Source: Ruminococcus sp. (GTDB lineage Bacteria; Bacillota_A; Clostridia; Oscillospirales; Ruminococcaceae). From it: a stretch of 64,000 nt of DNA. Below, one piece after another: positions 16,093 through 24,596 of the stretch. Where the stretch lies: NCBI RefSeq assembly GCF_016283395.1, contig NZ_JAEEMU010000034.1, positions 62,001 through 126,000 of the forward strand, in the 5' to 3' direction. The position numbers were made by a program, and so were the translations under genes. Below the pieces are notes generated by a model that made no database searches, had not been told where the DNA came from, and saw only the letters and a list, made by a program, of their open reading frames with translations. Every line of letters starts with the position of its first letter. Within the stretch, counting starts at the first letter, position 1.

Positions 16093-17184
16093 ATGCCGCA
16101 AAAAGACATGACTGTCGGCAAACCACGCCGACATCTGCTCAGAGGAATAACAGACACTAATCTGCTCATGTCCATAACGATAATCGTTTTCATACTTATG
16201 TATCTTTATGCGATATTCGGACTTGGTGAGGGCTTCCTCAAAGCACAGACATTTTTCAATATGCTAAATGCAAACGCTGCACTTATCATACTTGCCTGCG
16301 GTATGACGCTGGTAATGATAACAGGCGGTATCGACATATCGGTAGGTGGTATGACCGCACTTGTGAGCATGAGCTCAGCCGTATTTCTTGACAAACACAG
16401 CGGAAGCGTATTCGGGGCAATGATGATATCACTTGGTATCGGACTTGCATTCGGACTTATACAGGGATTCCTTGTAGCTTATCTTGATATCCAGCCGTTT
16501 ATAGTAACTCTGGCGGGTATGTTCTTTGCAAGAGGTATGACTACCATTGTAAACGCAGATCAGTTCAATGTTCAGAACGAGGCGTTTGTAAAGCTTAAAG
16601 AAACAAGAATAATAATCCCCAAAATGGGTTGGGTAAATAAACGTGGTGTCTACATAGATGCATATATAGAGATCGGTGTCATAGTAGCACTCGTTATCGT
16701 CGCTGCACTTTTCCTCTTCCTTAAATGGACAAAGACAGGAAGAAACTTCTATGCAGTAGGCGGAAATAAACAAAGCGCACTTATGCTTGGAATAAATGTA
16801 AAGAGAACCACATTCCTTGCATACCTTATGTGCGGAATTTTAGGTGGAATTGGCGGTTTTGTATATTTTATGCACGTAGGTTCGGGATCTCCGTCTCATG
16901 CAACGGGAGCTGAGATGAATGCTATAGCTTCTTCTATCATCGGCGGAACTATGCTTACGGGCGGCGTCGGAAATATTATAGGAACACTTTTCGGCGTACT
17001 TTCACTTGCTCTTATCCAGAATATAGTATCATCTGTAGGACTTGATGATGCTTGGTGGACAGGAATAACAAATGCATCTATGCTTTGTATATTCCTTGTA
17101 GTCCAGAGTATCATTATAGCAAAGCGCAAAAAGACTAATCTCTCAGCAGCAAAGTCCATGGAAACAAAAGGAGTAAAGAAATGA
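16093..17184 (+). CDS. Sugar ABC transporter permease 2 (YjfF-like)
   Basis: The protein has 363 residues and about ten membrane helices, with GMTLVMITGGIDISVGG and IGGTMLTGGVGN, both CUT2 permease signatures. It lies 30 bp after permease 1. Two different permeases plus a YtfQ-like binding protein match the E. coli Ytf galactofuranose importer layout, which supports a furanose or arabinose substrate. The end overlaps the kinase start by 4 bp. Confidence 0.92.
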   Translation: MPQKDMTVGKPRRHLLRGITDTNLLMSITIIVFILMYLYAIFGLGEGFLKAQTFFNMLNANAALIILACGMTLVMITGGIDISVGGMTALVSMSSAVFLDKHSGSVFGAMMISLGIGLAFGLIQGFLVAYLDIQPFIVTLAGMFFARGMTTIVNADQFNVQNEAFVKLKETRIIIPKMGWVNKRGVYIDAYIEIGVIVALVIVAALFLFLKWTKTGRNFYAVGGNKQSALMLGINVKRTTFLAYLMCGILGGIGGFVYFMHVGSGSPSHATGAEMNAIASSIIGGTMLTGGVGNIIGTLFGVLSLALIQNIVSSVGLDDAWWTGITNASMLCIFLVVQSIIIAKRKKTNLSAAKSMETKGVKK

Positions 17185-18770
17185 GCAGTGCAGAGATAAT
17201 AAAAGACGGTAAAGCTGTAATAGGAATCGAATTCGGTTCGACACGTATCAAGGCAGTACTTATAGATGATGAACGTGCTCCTCTGGCAGTTGGTGTTTAT
17301 GACTGGCAGAACGAACTGCTTGACGGAGTATGGACATACTCTCTTGATAATGTCAGAAAAGGACTTCGTGAATGCTTTGCCGACCTGATGAAAAACGTTG
17401 AAGAAAAATACGGAACAAAGCTGGAGAAAGCTGCTGCAATCGGCATATCGGCAATGATGCACGGCTATCTCGTATTCGATGAAAAAGATGAACAGCTTGT
17501 ACCGTTCAGAACATGGCGCAACACAATGACAGAGGAAGCGGCAGACAAGCTGACGGAAGCATTCAGCTTCAATATCCCGCAGCGTTGGAGCATAGCACAT
17601 CTTTATCAGGCTATGCTCAACAAAGAGCCTCATGTGGGAAAGATATCATTTATGACCACACTTGCAGGCTATGTCCACTATCTCCTTACAGGTGAAAAGG
17701 TGATAGGAACGGGCGATGCTTCGGGAATATTCCCCATAGCTCAGGACACCTGCGATTATGATGCTGAAATGGCGGCAAAGTTCAACGACCTTGCAAAGGG
17801 TACAGAGCTTACCGCAAAGCTTGAAGATATCCTGCCTCGTATAGTCCGCGTAGGCGAATGTGCAGGAAAACTTACAGAAGCAGGAGCAAAGCTCCTTGAT
17901 CCCACAGGAACTTTCAAAGCAGGAGCTCCGTTCTGTCCGCCTGAGGGCGATGCACAGACAGGAATGGCTGCCACTAACAGCATAACACCGAAAACTGGCA
18001 ATGTTTCGGCAGGAACGTCAATATTCTCCATGATAGTTCTTGAAGAGAACCTCGCTTCTGTTCATCGTGAGATAGACATCGTTACTACCCCCTGCGGTGC
18101 TCCTGTAGCAATGGTACACTGCAACAGCTGTACATCTGACCTTGATGCATGGTTCGGCATTTTCGGCGAGCTTCTTAAAGAAACAGGCTGTGATATGCCC
18201 AAAGGCAAGCTTTACGACCTGCTTTACAGCCTTGCAGCCGAGGGCGAAACAGATTGCAGCGGCATAGTTTCATATAACTATTTTGCAGGCGAGCCCGTAA
18301 CAGGAGTAAAGGACGGCAAGCTTCTTATGATGCGTGATCCCGAGTCAGCGTTTAACATAAGAAATCTTGTGCGCAGTCTTGTGTATTCATGCATTGCTTC
18401 ACTCAAAGCTGGCATGGACATACTCACAGAGCAGGAGCACGTAAAGCTCGAAAAGATATATGCACATGGTGGTTTCTTCAAGACTCCCGTGCCAAGTCAG
18501 AATTTCCTTTCGGCTGCTCTCGGTGCAGACGTTACACTTATGCAGACCGCTGGTGAAGGCGGAGCATGGGGAATAGCACTTCTTGCGGATTATATGGTTT
18601 GCAGAGGAAGCGGCGAAACTCTCGAGGACTACCTTAATAACAGAGTATTTGCCGATATGAAAGGAAATACAGTTTCTCCACAGTCAGATGACATGGACGG
18701 GATCAATAAATATATGAGAAATTACCTTTCGGGACTTGCAGCAGTAAAAGCGGCTGTTCCCGAAAAATAG
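17181..18770 (+). CDS. FGGY-family carbohydrate kinase, probable ribulokinase (non-AraB type)
   Basis: The protein has 529 residues and starts in an ATGA overlap with permease 2. Residues 15-30 form the FGGY phosphate-binding start (IGIEFGSTRIKAVLID). A second ATP-site motif lies near 265-275 (GNVSAGTSIF), and HGGFFKTPVPSQ with the following GEGGAWGIALL form the C-terminal lobe. It sits between arabinose permeases and araA/araD where AraB is expected, but it does not look like classical AraB. Clostridia are known to use a non-orthologous ribulokinase (AraK), and position argues for the same role here: phosphorylating L-ribulose. A xylulokinase activity is the alternative. Confidence 0.85.
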   Translation: MSSAEIIKDGKAVIGIEFGSTRIKAVLIDDERAPLAVGVYDWQNELLDGVWTYSLDNVRKGLRECFADLMKNVEEKYGTKLEKAAAIGISAMMHGYLVFDEKDEQLVPFRTWRNTMTEEAADKLTEAFSFNIPQRWSIAHLYQAMLNKEPHVGKISFMTTLAGYVHYLLTGEKVIGTGDASGIFPIAQDTCDYDAEMAAKFNDLAKGTELTAKLEDILPRIVRVGECAGKLTEAGAKLLDPTGTFKAGAPFCPPEGDAQTGMAATNSITPKTGNVSAGTSIFSMIVLEENLASVHREIDIVTTPCGAPVAMVHCNSCTSDLDAWFGIFGELLKETGCDMPKGKLYDLLYSLAAEGETDCSGIVSYNYFAGEPVTGVKDGKLLMMRDPESAFNIRNLVRSLVYSCIASLKAGMDILTEQEHVKLEKIYAHGGFFKTPVPSQNFLSAALGADVTLMQTAGEGGAWGIALLADYMVCRGSGETLEDYLNNRVFADMKGNTVSPQSDDMDGINKYMRNYLSGLAAVKAAVPEK

Positions 18771-18786
18771 AAAGGATAGGTATAGA

Positions 18787-20220
18787 ATGAAATTTTGGTT
18801 TGTAACCGGCTCACAGTTTTTGTATGGCGAAGAGACTCTCAGACAGGTTGAAGAGGACTCAAAGAAGATAGTTGACGGACTTGATCTTCCTTTTCCTGTT
18901 GAATACAAAATGACAGTTAAGAAAGAGTCGGAGATAGAGCGTATAATCAAGGAAGCAAATTATGACGATGAGTGTGCAGGAATAATCACATTCTGTCATA
19001 CTTTTTCTCCCTCAAAGATGTGGATAAACGGACTTGCACTTTTACAGAAGCCGTGGCTGCATTTCCACACACAGTTCAATGAGACTATCCCAAATGAGGG
19101 TATAGATATGGACTATATGAATCTTCACCAGTCCGCACACGGCGACAGAGAGCATGGCTTTATCGGAGCTCGTCTGCGTATGCCGAGAGCAGTTGTTGCA
19201 GGACACTGGAAGGACAAGAAAGTTCAGGGAAAAATAGCAGAATGGCAGCGCGCAGCAGTGGGAGCACTGTTCAGCAAGAGCCTTAAAATAGTACGTTTCG
19301 GCGATAATATGCGCGAAGTTGCAGTTACTGAGGGCGACAAGATCGAAGCACAGCTCAAGCTTGGCTGGCAGGTAAATACCTTTGCTGTTGGCGATCTTGT
19401 TGAGATAATGAACGCTGTAACAGATGCAGAGATCGATGCACTTATGAAAGAATACGCAGAGCTTTACGACTATGATAAGGCTGATGAAGAAACTATCAGA
19501 TATCAGGCTCGTGAGGAGATAGCTATCGAAAAGATACTTGTACGCGAGGGTGCAAAGGCATTCTCAAATACCTTTGAGGATCTTCACGGTATGCGTCAGC
19601 TTCCAGGACTTGCAACACAGCACCTTATGCACAAGGGCTACGGCTTCGGAGCAGAGGGTGACTGGAAAACAGCAGGTATGACAGCAATCGTAAAGGCAAT
19701 GTATCCTGAGGGAAATACCTCTTTCATGGAAGACTATACATACGACTATAAGCATGAGCTCATACTGGGTTCGCATATGCTCGAGGTATGCCCGTCTATC
19801 GCAGCAGACAAGCCTCGCATCGAGGTACACAAGCTCGGTATCGGCGGCAAGGAAGCACCTGCAAGAATAGTATTCGAGGGCAGGGCAGGTTCTGCAAAGG
19901 CACTGTCACTTATCGACATTGGCGGCAGATTCAGACTTATCTCACAGGACGTTGAGTGCGAAAAGCCATTCCAGTCAATGCCTAATCTTCCTGTAGCAAG
20001 AACTATGTGGAAGCCTGCACCTTCATTCCTTGAAGGTCTTGAATGCTGGATAATCGCTGGAGGAGCACATCATACAGTTCTGTCATACGATATTACAGAT
20101 GAAACTGTACGTGATTTTGCTCGTATCATGGGAATAGAGCTTGTGGTAATCAACAAGGATACCACAAAGGAAAAGCTTGAACGTGATATTATGATCGGAG
20201 ATGTGATATATGGACGTTAA
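18787..20220 (+). CDS. araA: L-arabinose isomerase
   Basis: The protein has 477 residues, near the family norm of about 500. It begins MKFWFVTGSQFLYGEE, the strongly conserved AraA N terminus, and carries CHTFSPSKMWI, the DLHGMRQLPGLATQHLMH-like segment near 258 and the later HMLEVCPS segment. It interconverts L-arabinose and L-ribulose in the cytoplasm using Mn2+. It follows the kinase gene after 16 bp, and its 3' end overlaps araD by 11 bp. Confidence 0.97.
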   Translation: MKFWFVTGSQFLYGEETLRQVEEDSKKIVDGLDLPFPVEYKMTVKKESEIERIIKEANYDDECAGIITFCHTFSPSKMWINGLALLQKPWLHFHTQFNETIPNEGIDMDYMNLHQSAHGDREHGFIGARLRMPRAVVAGHWKDKKVQGKIAEWQRAAVGALFSKSLKIVRFGDNMREVAVTEGDKIEAQLKLGWQVNTFAVGDLVEIMNAVTDAEIDALMKEYAELYDYDKADEETIRYQAREEIAIEKILVREGAKAFSNTFEDLHGMRQLPGLATQHLMHKGYGFGAEGDWKTAGMTAIVKAMYPEGNTSFMEDYTYDYKHELILGSHMLEVCPSIAADKPRIEVHKLGIGGKEAPARIVFEGRAGSAKALSLIDIGGRFRLISQDVECEKPFQSMPNLPVARTMWKPAPSFLEGLECWIIAGGAHHTVLSYDITDETVRDFARIMGIELVVINKDTTKEKLERDIMIGDVIYGR

Positions 20221-20899
20221 GGAGCTAAAAGAACGTGTCCTTAAAGCCAATCTGCTTCTTCCGAAGTACGGACTTGTTACATTCACATGGGGCAATGTCA
20301 GCGAGTATGACCGTGAGAGCGGACTTGTTGCCATAAAGCCCAGCGGTGTCGAATATGACGCGATGACAGCAGATGATATAGTTATACTTACACTTGACGG
20401 TGAGAAAGTCGAAGGGGAATTATCACCGTCAAGTGACACTCCTACACATCTGGAGATATACAGAAAATTTGACGGCGTATGCGGAGTAGTACATACCCAC
20501 AGCCGATATGCAACTTCTTTTGCACAGGCTTGTCTGGGTATCCCTCCTCTCGGAACTACACACGGCGATTATTTCTACGGCGAGATACCTTGTACAAGGA
20601 AGATGACCGATGCAGAAGTAAACGGAGACTACGAGCTTGAAACAGGTAAGGTCATTGTTGAGTGCTGCAAGTCATACGACAAGATACCCGCTGTACTTGT
20701 GGCAAATCACGGACCATTCGCATGGGGCAAGGACTGCATGGAAGCTGTCCACAATGCAGTAGTTCTTGAAGAGCTTTCTGCAATGGCGTGGATAACAAAG
20801 ACACTTCGTTCCGATACTCCGAATATGCCGCAGCGTCTGCTTGATAAGCATTTCTTCCGCAAGCACGGTGCGAATGCTTATTACGGGCAGAAAAAATAA
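20210..20899 (+). CDS. araD: L-ribulose-5-phosphate 4-epimerase
   Basis: The protein has 229 residues, the normal size. It shows TWGNVSEYD, VVHTHSRYATSFAQ with the zinc-binding HxH, GTTHGDYFYGEIPCTR and a VANHGPFAWGKD segment, all class II aldolase/AraD hallmarks. It converts L-ribulose-5-P to D-xylulose-5-P, which enters the pentose phosphate pathway. It is last in the operon, and a strong terminator follows. Confidence 0.97.
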   Translation: MDVKELKERVLKANLLLPKYGLVTFTWGNVSEYDRESGLVAIKPSGVEYDAMTADDIVILTLDGEKVEGELSPSSDTPTHLEIYRKFDGVCGVVHTHSRYATSFAQACLGIPPLGTTHGDYFYGEIPCTRKMTDAEVNGDYELETGKVIVECCKSYDKIPAVLVANHGPFAWGKDCMEAVHNAVVLEELSAMAWITKTLRSDTPNMPQRLLDKHFFRKHGANAYYGQKK

Positions 20900-20952
20900 T
20901 AAATCAGCTTAGTCATTCTCAAAAATGAGATGAACCCCTCCAATAAAAAAGC

Positions 20953-20982
20953 AAAAAAGTCTCTGTTTTCAGAGACTTTTTT
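20953..20982 (+). terminator. Terminator of arabinose operon
   Basis: The stem gtctctg/cagagac is flanked by A6 and T6, with a tttt loop. Confidence 0.93.
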
Positions 20983-20988
20983 GTTTGC

Positions 20989-21017
20989 TTGAAATTCTTT
21001 GGTTAATGATGTATAAT
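20989..21017 (+). promoter_or_regulatory. Promoter of DUF3592 gene
   Basis: TTGAAA, a 17-bp spacer and TATAAT lie immediately after the arabinose terminator. Confidence 0.75.
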
Positions 21018-21048
21018 GTCTATAATAACTTTTACGGGGGAGTGAGCA

Positions 21049-21501
21049 ATGAAAAAATTACCAAAGGAAATAAAAGATGATCTCTTTGGGAGTGTACTTT
21101 TTTTGCTAATAGGCGTAGTTTTTATGACTTTAGGTTTCTACCTGCTGATATCAAGGGTACAGACAAAGTCAAGGTGCGATACTGAGGTCAAAGCTGTAGT
21201 TGTGGATATGGTAACCTATAAAACAAAGGGACTTAAAAAGCACATCACATATGCTCCTGTTATTGAATATGAATACAAAGGAAAAACGTATAGATATACA
21301 AGCGATGTAGGTTCAAAGCCTGCAAAGTATAAACGCGGTGACCGCTTTTCCGTAATGATAGACTCTCATTCTCACGATGTAGTCTATATGCCCACAGATA
21401 ATATCAACTACGTCTTGTTTGTTCTTGTTATTATTGGCGCAGCAGTTTTTGGCACTATAGGCATCTACGGTCTCGTTTATATATTCAGGAGACGGGAATA
21501 A
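21049..21501 (+). CDS. DUF3592-like small membrane protein
   Basis: The protein has 150 residues and a gggggag ribosome site. Transmembrane helices lie near 15-37 and 122-145 with a beta-rich domain between them (VEIEYEYKGKTYRYTSDVGSKP-like region, starting at PVIEYEYKGK). This is the layout of DUF3592 proteins. The function of that family is not known to me. The gene is monocistronic with its own promoter and converges with the regulator gene that follows. Confidence 0.7.
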   Translation: MKKLPKEIKDDLFGSVLFLLIGVVFMTLGFYLLISRVQTKSRCDTEVKAVVVDMVTYKTKGLKKHITYAPVIEYEYKGKTYRYTSDVGSKPAKYKRGDRFSVMIDSHSHDVVYMPTDNINYVLFVLVIIGAAVFGTIGIYGLVYIFRRRE

Positions 21502-21506
21502 TGTTG

Positions 21507-22106
21507 TTATTTTCTTTTTGGTCTGATATCCTGATATAAAAGTCCGCACTTGGTACAGTACCACATGAGCCTGCCTGTTCTGTACATTGGCAGATTGAAC
21601 TGCAAATTCCATTCGGGGTACTGCTTGAACATCATTATACTGCTGTCCGACACATAAGCCGCGAATGTTATATAGTGCTCCTTGGTCATCTCATGGTCGG
21701 AAGAAACATACCATTCACCGCCAATGTCCTCGACCTTGAGCATTTCGTTTTCCTCAGCTTTTCGCGGCTCGGCAGGAGTTAGTTTATTGCCGCAGCAGGT
21801 GACTGCCGCTTCAGATGTAGATGTAATGATATTGCCGCACTTGCTGCACACATAAAACTTTATCTTTTTCATATTACCTTTCTCACTTTCGTTTTTATCT
21901 ATCTCACCTGACAGAAGCACCTGAACATCAGTCCCGAAAACTTCAGCCAGTGCAGATAGTAATGACACATCGGGACAGCCGTTGCCGCGCTCCCATTTTG
22001 ATACAGCCTTATCGCTTACATTTATACGTTCTGCCAGCTGCTTCTGAGTGAGTCCCATTTCTGTTCTGAAACGTCTTATAAGCTCGCCTGTTTTAACCTG
22101 ATCCAT
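21507..22106 (-). CDS. XRE-family regulator with C-terminal zinc-ribbon/desulfoferrodoxin-like region
   Basis: The start is at ATG 22106, behind aagaggtgat. The protein has 199 residues. Residues 5-65 form a Cro/CI helix-turn-helix (LTQKQLAERINVSDKAVSKWERG, split as LTQKQLAERI and NVSDKAVSKWERG). A FYVCSKCGNII motif with a later CCG follows, a likely metal site resembling the desulforedoxin-type start of desulfoferrodoxin. The last 80 residues are a beta-rich domain ending in another CTKCG knuckle. It may sense a metal or redox state. Confidence 0.8.
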   Translation of the reverse strand: MDQVKTGELIRRFRTEMGLTQKQLAERINVSDKAVSKWERGNGCPDVSLLSALAEVFGTDVQVLLSGEIDKNESEKGNMKKIKFYVCSKCGNIITSTSEAAVTCCGNKLTPAEPRKAEENEMLKVEDIGGEWYVSSDHEMTKEHYITFAAYVSDSSIMMFKQYPEWNLQFNLPMYRTGRLMWYCTKCGLLYQDIRPKRK

Positions 22107-22228
22107 ATTTATCACCTCTTGAAAATTTATTTTTGTTCATGCTTTAATTATACTCCATAGCTGATATTTCGTCAATCCACGCTCCGTAGAGTTTGCGGAG
22201 AATATATAATAAAAGGAGGCTCACTGAT

Positions 22229-22561
22229 ATGAGTATCACAGTAAACATCTACTACAGCGGCAAAAACGGCAGTGCGTGTAAATTCGCCGAAGAAATGCAA
22301 TCAAGCGGAACAGCTGACCTTATCCGCGGAGAGCAGGGAAATCTTAGATACGAATACTTCTTCCCAATGAATGATGAGGAGACGGTGCTCCTTATCGACA
22401 GCTGGAAAGATCAGGAGTCAATAGACCTGCACCATGCATCGCCCATGATGAAAACGATAAGTTCGCTTCGTGAGAAATATGACCTGCACATGAAGGTAGA
22501 ACGCTACATTTCCGATGAAAGCGGAGTCCCGAACACGGACAAGACGTTTATAAGAGAATAA
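22229..22561 (+). CDS. Putative antibiotic biosynthesis monooxygenase (ABM)-like domain protein
   Basis: The start is at ATG 22229 behind aaaaggaggc. The protein has 110 residues, one ferredoxin-like ABM domain: ITVNIYYSG, LRYEYFFPM, VLLIDSWKD and an HH pair near 69 in the typical position. Most such proteins are YgiN-type quinol monooxygenases or small heme- or flavin-independent oxygenases. In an anaerobe the role may be detoxification. It is monocistronic with a strong terminator. Confidence 0.75.
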   Translation: MSITVNIYYSGKNGSACKFAEEMQSSGTADLIRGEQGNLRYEYFFPMNDEETVLLIDSWKDQESIDLHHASPMMKTISSLREKYDLHMKVERYISDESGVPNTDKTFIRE

Positions 22562-22567
22562 TATAAG

Positions 22568-22605
22568 AAAGATCTCCCTGCGAAACACAGGGAGATCTTT
22601 TTATT
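22568..22605 (+). terminator. Terminator after ABM gene (bidirectional)
   Basis: A 13-bp stem (aaagatctccctg/cagggagatcttt) is followed by a T-rich tail. It probably also serves the convergent esterase gene. Confidence 0.92.
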
Positions 22606-22615
22606 ATTAGTTAGA

Positions 22616-24235
22616 TCATGTAGTAGCCTGGAAAATACCTCTTACGAATGAATAGATGTGTGAGTGGATAGAGTCATCACCGTGGTGACCGTTCTGAACA
22701 ACGTGCCATACGTGAGGAACATTGTTTCTTGTGAAGTTGTTGTGGTAGCCCTCAGGAGTATTAAGACCAACAACGTCGTCCTGTGTACCGCCTGTTATCA
22801 TTACAAGGTAAGGAGTCTCTGACTCGCTGTTCCACTTCCATGAGCCTGATGCACCGGGAGCAGGACATATAGCACCAACGTAACCGAACTTGTCGCCGTG
22901 CTTCATACCGATCTGGAGTGACTCACGTCCGCCCATTGAGAAGCCTGTAACAGCAGTATTCTCTCTGCCTGTAGCAACGCTGTACTTGGACTCGATATGC
23001 GGCATGAGGCTGTCTACGATATCGTCAACGAAGTTGTCGTAGCCCTCATTTGAACCTGCATCAGCAAAGCCTGTAGCATCGTTCATAGTAGCACTTGTGA
23101 ATACGAAAGGAACAACAACGATCATGTCCTTAGCTTCGCCTGATGCGATAGCGTTGCCGATGATCTGGCGTGTATACATCGTACCGTTTCCTGTTGTTAT
23201 CATACGGTTCTCGTTCTCGAAGAAGCCGTGGAGGAGGTAGAGTACAGGGTACTGCTTGCTCTCATCGTAATTAGCAGGGAGCAGGATATTGTAAGGCTTG
23301 TTCTTGTTAGCCTTCTTGGAGAAGTAAGTTTCTCTCTTGATAGTTCCGTACTTAACGCCGCTCTTTTCCATATGAGAATCGTTAGGCTCGTTGTTTACAA
23401 GAGACTTCTGAACTATCTCTGTAAGCTCTTCCATAGTGTACTTGCGCTGTCCGGGAACCACAACAGGCTCAACAACAGGGAATTCCTTTATCTTGCCTGC
23501 AACGAACTGCATAATGAGCAGTGCATCGTTTATTTCAAAAACGCCGTTGCTGTCAGCATCGGCAGCTTTAAGAGTCTTCTTGTCCTTTGTCTCATTGATA
23601 AGGCACTTTCTTGCAGCGACTATATCAAGTGAGTCGATAGATCCGTCATAGTTGATATCGCCCTTGCTCATCTGTACGGCAGCAGGAGGTTCGCTGATCT
23701 CAGTGCCTACACTTGCGCCTACGACTTCATCAACGTAGAAGCTGCAAGTGCTTTCATCAGTTTCTACATAGAGCTGCATATCCTTAGCACCCGACGGGAT
23801 AGTGAAGCTGCTTTTCTCAAGGTGTGCCCACTGACCTTTTTCAGCTGTTACTTCGGCTATTTTGGGATAGCTTGTAGTACTTCCGTCACTGTACTGCAAT
23901 GTGAGATAGAACGTAACGGGAGATGAAGTATCTTCCGTCATTACATAAGCACTGAAAGCATAATCCTGTCCTGCTTTAAAGTTTGAACCAAGACTAACTG
24001 TAGCACCGTTCCATGAAGCGGTTCTGCCGCTTGCGTACAATGAAGCCTCACCCGAACGGGATTTATCTGTTACTGTTTTTACAGATGCAGCACCTCGTCC
24101 GCTCCACTGATCGCTTCCTTCCTCGAATGTGCTGTGCAGCAGGTAATCACTTTCCGCTGCCCAGACAGGTGCAACTGCGGTACAGGAGAGGGTTAGCACC
24201 GCGGCTGACACGATTGATAAGATTTTCTTTTTCAT
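22616..24235 (-). CDS. Secreted CBM-dockerin-CE1 esterase (feruloyl or acetyl xylan esterase)
   Basis: The start is at ATG 24235 after cttaggagg; the frame extends to 24352 without a ribosome site. The protein has 539 residues. It has a signal peptide (1-27), a CBM4/9/22-like jelly-roll (about 30-175, HSTFEEGSDQWSGRG), a dockerin with two calcium loops (GDINYDGSIDSLDIV near 192 and ADADSNGVFEINDAL near 225), and a CE1 esterase (about 290-539). The esterase carries nucleophile S433 in GFSMGG, candidate Asp at 486-487 and His at 517-518. The dockerin is internal, which is unusual. It should release ferulate or acetate from arabinoxylan while bound to a cohesin scaffold, complementing the GH11-CE1 enzyme at 33 kb. 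Confidence 0.92.
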   Translation of the reverse strand: MKKKILSIVSAAVLTLSCTAVAPVWAAESDYLLHSTFEEGSDQWSGRGAASVKTVTDKSRSGEASLYASGRTASWNGATVSLGSNFKAGQDYAFSAYVMTEDTSSPVTFYLTLQYSDGSTTSYPKIAEVTAEKGQWAHLEKSSFTIPSGAKDMQLYVETDESTCSFYVDEVVGASVGTEISEPPAAVQMSKGDINYDGSIDSLDIVAARKCLINETKDKKTLKAADADSNGVFEINDALLIMQFVAGKIKEFPVVEPVVVPGQRKYTMEELTEIVQKSLVNNEPNDSHMEKSGVKYGTIKRETYFSKKANKNKPYNILLPANYDESKQYPVLYLLHGFFENENRMITTGNGTMYTRQIIGNAIASGEAKDMIVVVPFVFTSATMNDATGFADAGSNEGYDNFVDDIVDSLMPHIESKYSVATGRENTAVTGFSMGGRESLQIGMKHGDKFGYVGAICPAPGASGSWKWNSESETPYLVMITGGTQDDVVGLNTPEGYHNNFTRNNVPHVWHVVQNGHHGDDSIHSHIYSFVRGIFQATT

Positions 24236-24364
24236 TTCCAATCCTCCTAAGAAAAAATTAATTAAGACATTACTGCATATATTTATCATGACGATATTTT
24301 TATCCGTAGAGGGAATTAACGGTAAGGGTATGCAGTTATGCCAAAAAAACAATATATATATTTA

Positions 24365-24393
24365 TTATTATCATGTTTTTTGTCTACTGTCAA
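24365..24393 (-). promoter_or_regulatory. Promoter of esterase gene
   Basis: On the minus strand, TTGACA (24393-24388), a 17-bp spacer and TAATAA (24370-24365). It leaves a leader of about 125 nt. Confidence 0.6.
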
Positions 24394-24540
24394 CTCAAAA
24401 AATGATGATTTTTGTAGAAAAAGAACGGTTTTTTACATTTTGTTATATTATTGCAATTATTTGATATTATTAAATAACTGTTAAATCAGCAAAATATATA
24501 AACAAGGTGGCTTCTGTTTGTACAAAAGTAATGAAAATAC

Positions 24541-24583
24541 AAAAAACACCCCCGAAGAGCCATTTTTATGGTGCTTCGGGGGT
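24541..24583 (-). terminator. Terminator of the c-di-GMP gene pair
   Basis: The stem acccccgaag/cttcgggggt is followed on the minus strand by gttttttg. Confidence 0.93.
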
Positions 24584-24596
24584 ATGATTTTACTAA

